Source of the DNA: Negadavirga shengliensis
GTDB taxonomy: Bacteria; Bacteroidota; Bacteroidia; Cytophagales; Cyclobacteriaceae
DNA: 64,000 nucleotides
Reading direction: 5' to 3'
Assembly: GCF_042652345.1 (NCBI RefSeq)
Contig: NZ_JBHSJJ010000010.1
Coordinates: forward strand, 124,001-188,000
Each line of letters begins with the position of its first letter. Position 1 is the first letter of the stretch. Made by a program: the position numbers and the translations under genes. Below the pieces are notes generated by a model that ran no database searches, was not told where the DNA came from, and saw only the letters and a program-made list of their open reading frames with translations. This document shows, one piece after another, positions 53,444 through 61,547 of the stretch.

Positions 53444-54037
53444 ATGAGAATCACCGTTATAGCCAACAGCAAACGTGAAAGGCCATCCTTCAAAGTAGCC
53501 CTGTTGATCGATGAAATGCTGCTGCGGCAGGGAGTAGAAACCGACCTGCTTGATCTAGCCGACTACAAGATACCCTTTTGCGGAGACGAAGAGGAGTATG
53601 TGTTGGAAATCGAGATGATCAGAAACAAACTGCTGAATGCGGATGCCTTCGTCATGGTCTCCTCCGAAACCCATGGAAGTTTTTCGGGTGTGCTCAAAAA
53701 CGTACTGGATTATTACGGGGAAGAATTCAGCAGGAAACCAATAGCCGTGGCCACCGCTTCCACGGATAAATCCGGTGGCATCAATGCTTCCGTGCAGCTC
53801 CAGCATGTCATCCTTGGTTTGGGAGCTTACCCCATGCCCGTGAAGCTTACCGTGCCCGAAGTGCAGTCGGCATTTGACAAAAACTTCCAGGTGCTGGATC
53901 CTTTGGTTACCCAGATGGCAGAACAGTTTGTGGAAGAGCTGCTCTGGTTTTCAAGGGCAATCTGGAACGCCAAACAAAAAACCATGTCCACCGGCCTGAA
54001 GCTACTTTCAAAACACATCCGGATGAGGGAATGCTGA
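53444..54037 (+). CDS. NADPH-dependent FMN reductase family protein
   Basis: This 197-residue flavodoxin-fold protein has the FMN phosphate loop IANSKRERPSFKVA, a second flavin motif VSSETHGSFSGVLKNVLDYYGEEF, and SRKPIAVATAS before the dimer region. Family members reduce FMN, quinones or azo compounds with NAD(P)H. The C-terminus has an extra ~20-residue amphipathic tail. It lies 166 bp after the AraC regulator and immediately before the tandem-repeat array. Confidence 0.88.
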   Translation: MRITVIANSKRERPSFKVALLIDEMLLRQGVETDLLDLADYKIPFCGDEEEYVLEIEMIRNKLLNADAFVMVSSETHGSFSGVLKNVLDYYGEEFSRKPIAVATASTDKSGGINASVQLQHVILGLGAYPMPVKLTVPEVQSAFDKNFQVLDPLVTQMAEQFVEELLWFSRAIWNAKQKTMSTGLKLLSKHIRMREC

Positions 54038-54054
54038 ATAGGGGATTTTCGTTC

Positions 54055-54600
54055 GATTTCTTGACCCTGTTCTCTGTTCCCCGTGTCCTGAATACTGGGT
54101 GAATAGGGAATAGGGAAAAGGGAAAGGGAGTTCCGACCGATTCCCTGTTCCCTGTTCTCTGTTCTCCGTTTCCTGAATACCCAGTGAACGGTGAATAGGG
54201 AAAAGGGAATGGGAGTTCCGACCGATTCCCTGTTCCCGGTTCTCTGTTCTCCATTTCCTGAATACCCAGTGAACGGTGAATAGGGAAAAGGGAATAGAAG
54301 TTTCCGCCCGATTCCCTGTTCCCTGTTCTCTGTTCTCCATTTCTTGAATACTGAGTTAACAGTGAATAGGGAAAAGGGAATAAAAGTTTCGCCCGATTCC
54401 CTGTTCCCGGTTCTCTGTTCTCCATTTCCTGAATACCCAGTGAACGGTGAATAGGGAAAAGGGAATAGAAGTTTCCGCCCGATTCCCTGTTCCCGGTTCT
54501 CTGTTCTCCATTTCTTGAATACTGAGTTAACAGTGAATAGGAAAAAGGGAATAGAAGTTTCGCCCGATTCCCTGTTCCCTGTTCTCTGTTCCCCGTTTCC
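54055..54600. repeat. Tandem array of ~85-bp units (about six copies)
   Basis: The phrase GATTCCCTG recurs at 54139, 54224, 54310, 54395, 54481 and 54566 (85/86/85/86/85 spacing). A degenerate first unit starts near 54055 and the last is partial. Each unit has GGGAATAG/TTCCCTG-type inverted words and TTCTCTGTTC. From 54310 on, two variants alternate (AATACTGAG and AATACCCAG), a dimeric higher-order repeat. Long frames across it encode only the repeat and are not genes. Confidence 0.93.
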
Positions 54601-54812
54601 TAATTATACCGTTCCAAAAAAGACAACTCCATCAATACCACCTTCGGTTTTTGATTTCATAACCATCTCGTTCACAAACAAAACCAACCATTCCCGGGAA
54701 ATCCCTGCGGTTTAGGAGAAACTGAGGATTTTATAGTTCAAATATGGCATTTCTTTTATAAATTAGAACATCATTTAATTTCAAACCATAGCGTCAGGTT
54801 TTATTTGTTAAA
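54601..54812. repeat. Dispersed island repeat, copy 1 (upstream of propeller gene)
   Basis: Starts CTAATTATACCGTTCC after the array, includes GAAACTGAGGATTTTATAG (about 54717) and ends TATAAATTAGAACATCATTT (about 54757-54776). Related copies lie at 57555-57700 and 61205-61300. The segment abuts the start of the first propeller lipoprotein and may carry its promoter. Confidence 0.75.
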
Positions 54813-55949
54813 ATGATGACTGGAACAATTACCAATAGTATTCGGCTAATGGCGGCTTTTCTGCTCTTTATGGCTTGTCATGAAAAACGCCATCATTTGG
54901 TTGATGACCCGCTTGTATTGAGGATAGGCCATCCCGATTTTCCCTCCAAAGTTAAACCGGAAAAAGAGGAGATTCTTCAAGAAGATTTCTTTCACCACCA
55001 TAAAGTTTATGTTCTTGATACAGTCTTGCTCACCACTTCCAATGTGGGCGATTACCATTTCCATGCCTATCACACCAAAACCCTGAAGTACCTTGGGTCA
55101 TTGGGTGTGAGAGGAGAGGGGCCTGATGAATGGACCATGCCCCATACCACGGACGGTCAATACGACGTGACAGAGTCGGGAATATCGCTTTGGATTTTCG
55201 ACTTTTTAAGAGGTCATCTATCGAAAGTTGATCTTTCAAAGAGCTTGCAAGCCGGCACCCCCTATCCTGTCATTACCAAAAGTTTTCAGGTCAATGGCCG
55301 GGATTTTCCATTTTTCCGTCTCTTTTATGTCAATGACGAAAAACTGATTGCAGACTGCTGGATAGCGGAGCAAAACAGGGTGCGGATCAAATCCTACAAC
55401 CCAAAAAATGGGGAAATCGAAAAATCCGAATTATTCCCCTCAATGAATAATATCCAGGTTTTGCCCGCCGAAATAGTCAACAGTCTTTATACAACTTCTT
55501 TTACAAAACATCCCTCAAAGAATTTATTTGTTCAGGCAATGGCAACGTTTAACCGTATTGATATTATCAATGAGAACCTCATCCTTCAGAAATCGATTGT
55601 CGATGGAGAAAACTGGCAGGATGATTACTATGATGCTAAGGATATTGACCCTTCCACAAACTTTTTGGCGGATAAAATAGATGGATATAATGGAACAGCG
55701 GTTACGCAGGATTACATCTTTGCTTTGGAAATGAAGAAAAAACCTTCCAGCGAGGCAGAGGTTAACCCGGGGAGTTTTGTGAGGGTGTATGATTGGGAAG
55801 GTCGCCCTATCTGTCTTTTACAGTTTGACAATAATTTAAACGCGATTGGAATGGACGAACGTGAGGGTTATCTCTATGCTACGGATTATGCAAACGAAAT
55901 GGTTCTTCGGTACAATATCAAGGATATGATGAGCAAATGGAAAAATTAA
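54813..55949 (+). CDS. 6-bladed beta-propeller lipoprotein (BF3164-type)
   Basis: This 378-residue lipoprotein has a signal ending LLFMAC (about Cys22). The mature part has six repeats of the TolB-like/BF3164 type, for example the VYVLDTVLLTTSN strand set and the GSLGVRGEGPDEW motif (about 93-105) that opens blade 1 in this family. Such surface or periplasmic lipoproteins are multiplied in Bacteroidota and have no proven function. The C-terminal NEMVLRYNI strand would close the propeller. It is the first of a local family in the repeat island. Confidence 0.82.
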   Translation: MMTGTITNSIRLMAAFLLFMACHEKRHHLVDDPLVLRIGHPDFPSKVKPEKEEILQEDFFHHHKVYVLDTVLLTTSNVGDYHFHAYHTKTLKYLGSLGVRGEGPDEWTMPHTTDGQYDVTESGISLWIFDFLRGHLSKVDLSKSLQAGTPYPVITKSFQVNGRDFPFFRLFYVNDEKLIADCWIAEQNRVRIKSYNPKNGEIEKSELFPSMNNIQVLPAEIVNSLYTTSFTKHPSKNLFVQAMATFNRIDIINENLILQKSIVDGENWQDDYYDAKDIDPSTNFLADKIDGYNGTAVTQDYIFALEMKKKPSSEAEVNPGSFVRVYDWEGRPICLLQFDNNLNAIGMDEREGYLYATDYANEMVLRYNIKDMMSKWKN

Positions 55950-56186
55950 AATACATTTTCTCCCTGCTATTGATGATATATTCGGGGCGGGGATTTTGTT
56001 TTTGAGACCAGCGAAAATGCCACCGAAATATATGTTTTTGATCTGGGGGGAAACATTCAATGCGAATTGAAACTTGACACGTCCATAAGGACTTTGGCGG
56101 TTGACGAGGGCACCAGGAAAATATTTGGGGTCACCACGGACGAGAACCCCGGCATCACGGAATTTGATCTACCCTCACTAAACTAG
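55937..56186 (+). pseudogene. Internally deleted propeller lipoprotein remnant
   Basis: The left piece has an ATG at 55937 with a hydrophobic signal-like start (MEKLKYIFSLLLMIYSG). After a frame change, the right piece (about 55989-56186) encodes the last blade, ATEIYVFDLGGNIQCELKLD ... DLPSLN, nearly identical to the C-terminus of the intact gene at 56304 (ATEIYVFDLEGNIQCELRLD). About 300 codons are missing between them. It is a decayed paralogue. Confidence 0.85.
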
Positions 56187-56303
56187 AATTTCTGATGGGA
56201 AAGAGCAGCAGGTTTATACAAGCCTTTTTACCCCTCGATTTAGACGGGTTTTTTACCAGTTTTTAATTTTATCTGGTGTTAAAACAATTTAGATGTATCC
56301 GCA

Positions 56304-57416
56304 ATGAATTTTCAAACCAAACCATATCGGATCTATACAACTTTAACTACTTTGATATTTGTGTCATTGTTGATGTTTTGTTGCACGGAAGAAAAATCAT
56401 ATTCTGAAAATGTAAAAACATTTTCAAAGAAAACCATACCGAAAACAATCGGACTCACTGGCAGAAAATTTTACTTTGACAAGTTGAGAATGCCCTTTAC
56501 TATCTTTACGAAAGGCTCCTTGCTGATTGTGGGAGAAAGCAGAAGGACACATGCTGAATTTCCCCCTGTCCATATCATAGATGCCCAAAACATGAAGTAT
56601 ATGACCTCCAAAGGCATACTCGGTTTTGGTCCGGGTGGGATCTCAGATGTTGCCGGTATTGACTTGGGCGCAAAGGAAAACACGTTCTGGGTTTATAGTG
56701 CGATGGAAAAAAGATTCTCGGAGTTCAGTTTAGACGACACGGTGTCTCTATCCAATAATCAAATCAAACAGGAGGGAGATTTTTTTATGGCGATGGCCAT
56801 GACTTGGTCCTCGAACAGCACTGTAATGTGCCGGATGGTCAATGACCCCTACCAGTTTGTGGAGTTCAACATCAGTGGTCTACGCCAGCAAAATTACGGA
56901 CAATGGAAAGACCATTTGGTGAGAAAGGATTTCACTGATTATATGATGGCTGACTTACACCTGGGATGGTTTCGGGGCAATCAAAATAACAACATCTATG
57001 TATCTGCCGGGGCCTATCGGGACTGGATAGAAATATTAGATAGGGAAACCGGAAAAATCACCATGGTGGATGGTCCATATAATTTCATCCCAAAATTTAC
57101 AGTGGCTAAAACCAGTGGTCAATCCGACAAGATAATCGTAGACATAAATGAACCTCTCGCCTATTGGGGAGTGGATGTAGGAGATAAATATATCTACGGA
57201 CTTTACTGTGGGAGGACAGATAAGCAACTTCGAGAAGGAGACCAGCTTGCCACTGAAATATATGTTTTTGATTTGGAAGGAAATATTCAATGCGAATTGA
57301 GACTTGACACGTCCATCAGGGCTTTGGCGGTTGATGAAAATTCCAAAAAAATATTTGGTATAACTACGGACGAGGATCCGGGAATAGCCGTTTTTGATTT
57401 GCCATCGTTAAATTAA
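56304..57416 (+). CDS. 6-bladed beta-propeller lipoprotein, paralogue
   Basis: This 370-residue lipoprotein has a lipobox near LLMFC (about Cys27). Propeller features include the KGILGFGPGGISDVAG blade-opening motif (about 108-123) and a last blade ATEIYVFDLEGNIQCELRLD shared with the remnant at 56001-56186. The 3' flank (GCAAATTTAAACAAGCCTTT, about 57438) also repeats the flank of that remnant, so both derive from a tandem duplication. Function unknown; proximity to the peptide and exporter genes suggests an accessory or immunity-like role, which is speculation. Confidence 0.83.
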   Translation: MNFQTKPYRIYTTLTTLIFVSLLMFCCTEEKSYSENVKTFSKKTIPKTIGLTGRKFYFDKLRMPFTIFTKGSLLIVGESRRTHAEFPPVHIIDAQNMKYMTSKGILGFGPGGISDVAGIDLGAKENTFWVYSAMEKRFSEFSLDDTVSLSNNQIKQEGDFFMAMAMTWSSNSTVMCRMVNDPYQFVEFNISGLRQQNYGQWKDHLVRKDFTDYMMADLHLGWFRGNQNNNIYVSAGAYRDWIEILDRETGKITMVDGPYNFIPKFTVAKTSGQSDKIIVDINEPLAYWGVDVGDKYIYGLYCGRTDKQLREGDQLATEIYVFDLEGNIQCELRLDTSIRALAVDENSKKIFGITTDEDPGIAVFDLPSLN

Positions 57417-57464
57417 GGTTTCCAATGGGGAAAAACAGCAAATTTAAACAAGCCTTTTTAATTC

Positions 57465-57700
57465 TTCCCCGTTTCCTGAATACTAAGTAAATAGGGAAAA
57501 GGGAAAAGGGAATAGAAGTTTCCGCCCGATTTCCTGTTCCCTGTTCTCTGTTTCCTAATTATATCGTTCCAAAACAGACAATTCCATCAAAAATACATGC
57601 AATTATTGATCGGGAAACCCATTCGTTCACGGACAAAAACACACCATTCACGGGAAAAACCATACGGTTCACGGGAAACTGAGGGTTTTATAGTTGAAAT
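57465..57700. repeat. Single 85-bp unit plus dispersed island repeat, copy 2
   Basis: 57467-57565 is one more unit of the 54-kb array (GTTTCCTGAATACTAAG, AGTTTCCGCCCGATTTCC). It is followed by CTAATTATATCGTTCC and the same flank as copy 1 up to GAGGGTTTTATAG near 57680. Short words CATTCACGGGAAA and GGTTCACGGGAAA repeat inside it. Confidence 0.85.
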
Positions 57701-57746
57701 ATCCTGTTGATTGTTTAGTTTAGTATAACTTTCAACATAAAACACA

Positions 57747-59287
57747 ATGAACAATTGTTTCTACGCCATTCAAAAAATCCTTGAGCTATTCGAGATTCAC
57801 ACTATACCAGGCAATATTTAAAAGAAGAGGTCCTTTCCCACCCACATTTCCCCAGTCTGCTGACGATTTCGGATGTGATGGCAAAATATAACATCAGCCA
57901 GGTGCCGCTTAAAATTGGGAAAGAAAAGCTGGATGCGGTTCCCTTGCCCTGTATCGTGCAGGTTTCAGTACAAGGAAAAGACTTTTTTCATACACTCTCC
58001 CACATTTCAGACAACACCCTTGCGGGCCATGATGAAAAGAGGAAGGAATTCAAAATTAACAAGGAGGATTTTTTAAATATCTGGACCGGGGTGGTATTGT
58101 TAGTGGAAAAAAACGACAACTCCGCCGAGCCGGGGATTGGAGAACGTATTTGGAAAGCAAAAATACAGACCTTATTGATAGCTGGCATTGCGCTATTTGC
58201 TTTGTCTGCAATGGGTTTCGGATGGAATGAAATGATGGGAAGCGGGTACGGACTTGCCGCCGCTGGATATCTGCTGCTGAAGCTGAGCGGATTGGGCATT
58301 TCGGGATTGATTTTATGGCGGGAAATTGACAAGGATAATCCATTGGTTCAAAAATTCTGCTCCGGCGGAGGGAAGGCGGACTGCAACACGGTATTGGATG
58401 ACACAAACTTCAAATTTGCGGATGGGGCCATCAGCCCCGGTTCCCTGGCTTTTGCCTACTTCTTTGCCGACTCCTTGGTGCTGTTGACCCAAATATCTTC
58501 GTTTAGTTTACTACCCACCTTAGCTTGGCTAAGTCTGGCAACACTCCCTGTTGTGGCGATTTCATTTTATTTCCAGGCATTCAAAGTCAAAAAATGGTGC
58601 CGGCTTTGCCTGATCGTGCTCGGCGTCTTACTGCTCGAAATGGCATTGGCTTGGACGGTGCAGTTTTATAAGGATCCTATACGCATGCAGGAGCTTTCAG
58701 CCTTTGTGGTTCTTTTTATTGGCATCCAATTGGGATGGATGTACCTTAAACCAATTTTGGATTCCAAAGACGACATCTTTTATTACAAAAGGAACCTGAA
58801 AAAGTTGAAGACAAACCCTGCAATTTTTGAAAGCCTACTTTCCCGGTCGAAAAAGATAAGTAACCCTACCGAAGGGCTGGGTATCCAAATAAAGAACAAG
58901 GCTCCCAAATATCAGGTCATCAAGGTGTGCAGCCCCTACTGCGGCCCATGTGCTAAGGCTCATCTGGAATTGGAACGGTTGGTGGAAGCGGGAAGCATTG
59001 ACTTACAGATCATATTCTTTCCCAATGGTAGCATGGATGATCTCCATGCAAAAACAATCAGCCATTTTCTGGCCATAAACAGTAAAGGGGACACTAAGGT
59101 GATGCAGGAAGCTTTGGACCAATGGTATACTGCCGAAAAAAAGGACTATGCGGTTTTTGCAGAACAATATCCTATGAACGGGGAGCTGGTGCAGCAGGAT
59201 GAAAAGCTCTTGGCCATGAAGGAGTGGTGCGAACGGGAAGGGATTACCCATACTCCTACCATTTTGGGAAACGATAAACTTCTTTAA
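57747..59287 (+). pseudogene. VKOR-thioredoxin protein with early frameshift
   Basis: Intact it would be about 512 residues. Codons 1-18 from ATG 57747 (MNNCFYAIQKILELFEIH) run into a stop at 57819. Two nucleotides on (AC duplicated in CACAC, 57798-57802), the other frame continues YTRQYLKEEVLSHPHFPSLL, a C39-like/VKOR N-domain. Then come four to five helices with VKOR cysteine pairs (FCSGGGKADC; KKWCRLC) and a C-terminal thioredoxin fold with CSPYCGPC. VKOR-Trx proteins form disulfides in exported proteins. A shortened protein could start at GTG/ATG 57875-57880. The C-terminus (TPTILGNDKLL) also looks about a dozen residues short. A sequencing error at CACAC is possible. Confidence 0.75.
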
Positions 59288-59299
59288 CTAAACAGAAAA

Positions 59300-59422
59300 A
59301 TGAAAAAGTTAAATTTAGAGAAATTGAAGCTGGCAGCAGAGGATGTGCTGCAGAGAAATCAGATGGGAACCATTTATGGAGGATCTGGAGAGTGTGGTTA
59401 TACCAGTGGAGTTTGTAATTGA
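59300..59422 (+). CDS. Double-glycine leader peptide precursor (putative RiPP/bacteriocin)
   Basis: This 40-codon gene, 12 bp after the VKOR-Trx gene, begins MKKLNLEKLKLAAEDVLQ. The leader, rich in Leu, Lys and Glu, ends RNQMGTIYGG at residue 28, the double-glycine site cut by C39 peptidases. The core would be SGECGYTSGVCN (12 residues), with Cys32 and Cys39 able to form one disulfide. Context agrees: a VKOR-thioredoxin upstream and a C39 exporter gene downstream. Bacteroidota bacteriocin-type and rSAM-linked RiPP leaders look similar, but no radical-SAM or other tailoring enzyme is present here. Activity is unknown. Confidence 0.8.
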   Translation: MKKLNLEKLKLAAEDVLQRNQMGTIYGGSGECGYTSGVCN

Positions 59423-59456
59423 TGAAAATCACCTAAAATAGTAACCTGTCATTGAT

Positions 59457-59481
59457 GGCCATACCTGGAAGAGGTATGACC
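59457..59481 (+). other. Stem-loop after precursor peptide gene
   Basis: CATACCT (59460-59466), loop GGAAG, AGGTATG (59472-59478), extended by GG/CC across one mismatch. It lies between the precursor and the DUF4221 gene without a T-run. In precursor-peptide operons such hairpins often cap a short abundant transcript; that role is inferred here. Confidence 0.5.
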
Positions 59482-59508
59482 AATTAGGAAATATTAACAA
59501 AAACAGAG

Positions 59509-60624
59509 ATGCGATATTTAAACTGCTTGGCCATTATAGTATTAATTTCCTGTATTGGAAAACCTAATGAAACAGAGTTGGGTTATTTTTCCAACTTTCA
59601 GTTTTCCCTAGATACTGTTATCATAGATTCCAATCCTGAAATCATCTTTTTGAAATATCAACTATTTGGTTCGGATAAAAGCAATGATGATAGGTACCTT
59701 TTAAATTTTAATATGAATGACCATACTGTCGAGAAAATCAACTTGGATGAGTTGCGGCAGGAGGAAAAGCTTCCTTTTGAAAAAGAAGGCCCCAACGGAA
59801 CAGGGCCGTTTATTGGGAGGATAAATGCTATTAACGAAAACCAAATTATGTTGAATGGCATGAATCAAAGCGCATTGTTTTCATTGGATGGTAAGAGGTT
59901 AAGAAAGTTTAATTTTGAGAACTTTTCTTTAGGTGGACACCCCATGGAGGGCGGTGAGGAATTAAAGTCAAGTGGGGTATTTGACCCAGAGTCCAACCGG
60001 ATTTATGGTTTAATCTTCCGTCATATGGATAAAAGTTATGTTTTGGGAATACTCCATTTGGATGCGTATGAAATTTCTAAAGTTGAGCTAAAAACCTTTG
60101 TGAGAATGGCCGATTTTACCTTTAATTATAATGTGAGTGGTAGTATTTTGATCAAATCTCCAGAAGGTGAAATTGAAAAGCACGGTTCTAAAGTGATTTT
60201 ATCCAATCAGGTTACAAGCTCTCTTATGTGGTATGATACTGAGTTGGATTCTCTATTCATCAAATCGTATAAGAACAAACTTACAGCCAATGAAAAAGTG
60301 AAAGACTATAAATTAGATCATAATGCTAAAGAAAGTTTTGAAGCTGAATATATGAGATTCCATTCGGAAATCAATTTTTTACCACCTTTTTGGGATCAGA
60401 AAAATCAGATCTTTTATCGGTTTTCTTTCGAGGAAAATGAAGATAAAACCAAAGTATATTTAACAGCCTACGATATGGAGTTAAATCAGATCGGAGAATC
60501 TCGTGTTCCGCAACTGATCAAGAAACCTGCTAAACATTTCGCCAAGGACGGCAACATATGGATTTATGAAAATACAAATGATGAGATGGGGTTTGTCCGT
60601 TTGAAGATGGAAAATATCAATTAG
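59509..60624 (+). CDS. DUF4221-type lipoprotein
   Basis: This 371-residue lipoprotein has a signal ending IVLISC (about Cys15). The mature protein is beta-rich, with FEKEGPNGTGPFIGRINAI (about 86-104), a motif I associate with DUF4221, and a last blade-like stretch NIWIYENTNDEMGFVRL. DUF4221 proteins are Bacteroidota-specific, propeller-like and of unknown function. They tend to occur next to 6-bladed propellers, VKOR proteins and C39 exporters, as here. The base composition is visibly more AT-rich than the housekeeping regions. Confidence 0.75.
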   Translation: MRYLNCLAIIVLISCIGKPNETELGYFSNFQFSLDTVIIDSNPEIIFLKYQLFGSDKSNDDRYLLNFNMNDHTVEKINLDELRQEEKLPFEKEGPNGTGPFIGRINAINENQIMLNGMNQSALFSLDGKRLRKFNFENFSLGGHPMEGGEELKSSGVFDPESNRIYGLIFRHMDKSYVLGILHLDAYEISKVELKTFVRMADFTFNYNVSGSILIKSPEGEIEKHGSKVILSNQVTSSLMWYDTELDSLFIKSYKNKLTANEKVKDYKLDHNAKESFEAEYMRFHSEINFLPPFWDQKNQIFYRFSFEENEDKTKVYLTAYDMELNQIGESRVPQLIKKPAKHFAKDGNIWIYENTNDEMGFVRLKMENIN

Positions 60625-60642
60625 ATTTAAACACTACTTTTC

Positions 60643-61317
60643 TTGAAATCAACATTTCCCTTCTACAAACAACCCGATGCCAAAGATTGCGGCTCCACCT
60701 GCCTGCGCATCATTGCCAAGTATTACGGCAAACTGATCTCTTTGCACGAAATCCGGGAATTTTCGGAAACCACCCGGTCGGGAAGCAACTTGCTTAAGCT
60801 TAGCGAAGCCGCAGAATCCATTGGGTTTAAAACTATTGGAGCGAAGCTTGATTTTAACCGGCTGAAGCACGCACAGCTTCCCCTGATCGCCCATTGGGAT
60901 AAAAGGCACTGTGTGGTGGTGTACCGGATCAAAAAGGATGAAGTGTACCTATCGGATCCCGCCTACGGCCTGATTACACTTTCCAAATCGGATTTTATCG
61001 CCAGATGGATCGGAACCAATGCCGATGAATCTACCAAAGAAGGGATCACCCTTTTGCTGGAAGTAACCCCGGACTTCAAAAGGATGAAATGGGAAGACAG
61101 TGAAAAGCGCTCCCTTCGCTTTCTTTTCCGGTATTTGTTCAATTATAAAAACCTTTTGGTTCAGCTTTTTATAGGGCTGTTTGTGGGCAGCCTTTTATGG
61201 ATAATAAAACCATACGGCTTACGGAAAACAGAGGGTTTTATAGTTCATGCTTGGATTTTCTTTTATAAATTAGAACATCATTTAATTTTAAGCAATAGGG
61301 ATAACTATAGAAAATGA
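60643..61317 (+). pseudogene. C39 peptidase/ABC exporter, truncated after first membrane helix
   Basis: The C39 domain is complete: catalytic Cys in DAKDCGSTCLR (about residue 16), His in HWDKRHCVVVY (about 90) and Asp in LSDPAYGLI. It continues into the first transmembrane helix (LLVQLFIGLFVGSLLW, to about 187), then changes at about 61205 to sequence that is a copy of the island repeat and ends 36 codons later. A full peptidase-containing ABC transporter is about 730 residues, so most of the membrane and all of the ATPase domain are lost. The start is TTG 60643; no ATG fits. Cleavage might survive, export cannot. Confidence 0.88.
61205..61300. repeat. Dispersed island repeat, copy 3 (at exporter truncation)
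   Basis: AAACCATACGG and GAGGGTTTTATAG match copy 2 (about 57658-57690), and TCTTTTATAAATTAGAACATCATTTAATTT matches copy 1 in sense and order (about 54751-54780). The junction with exporter coding sequence is near 61205. Confidence 0.8.
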
Positions 61318-61547
61318 GAGGTTCCATATGACCCTATAAAAAACGAAAATGGCTATGGGTAAAGCTGCTATTTCGTTAGGGTTAGCTTCCTAATTCGATG
61401 TTGTGACAAATGGGGATTCAGGTTAAAAAGGGACATTTGCAGCCTACTGAGCATGGGTTGTGTAACCATTAAGCATGTTTTCCAAACCAACTGTTGTACG
61501 GACAGTATTCAATATGATCACGGATCAAAATCTTCTTGTGTAAACCT

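Noticed and set aside
54055..54600. CRISPR array or large protein-coding frames in the tandem repeat
   Set aside because: There are no unique spacers between short constant repeats; whole 85-bp units are repeated. The long frames on the minus strand just translate the repeat (Glu-Asn-Arg-Glu-Pro-Gly-Thr-Gly pattern) and have no independent start or family match.
61349..61393. Short frame MAMGKAAISLGLAS as a second precursor peptide
   Set aside because: Only 14 codons, no Gly-Gly site and no core with Cys or other modifiable residues.
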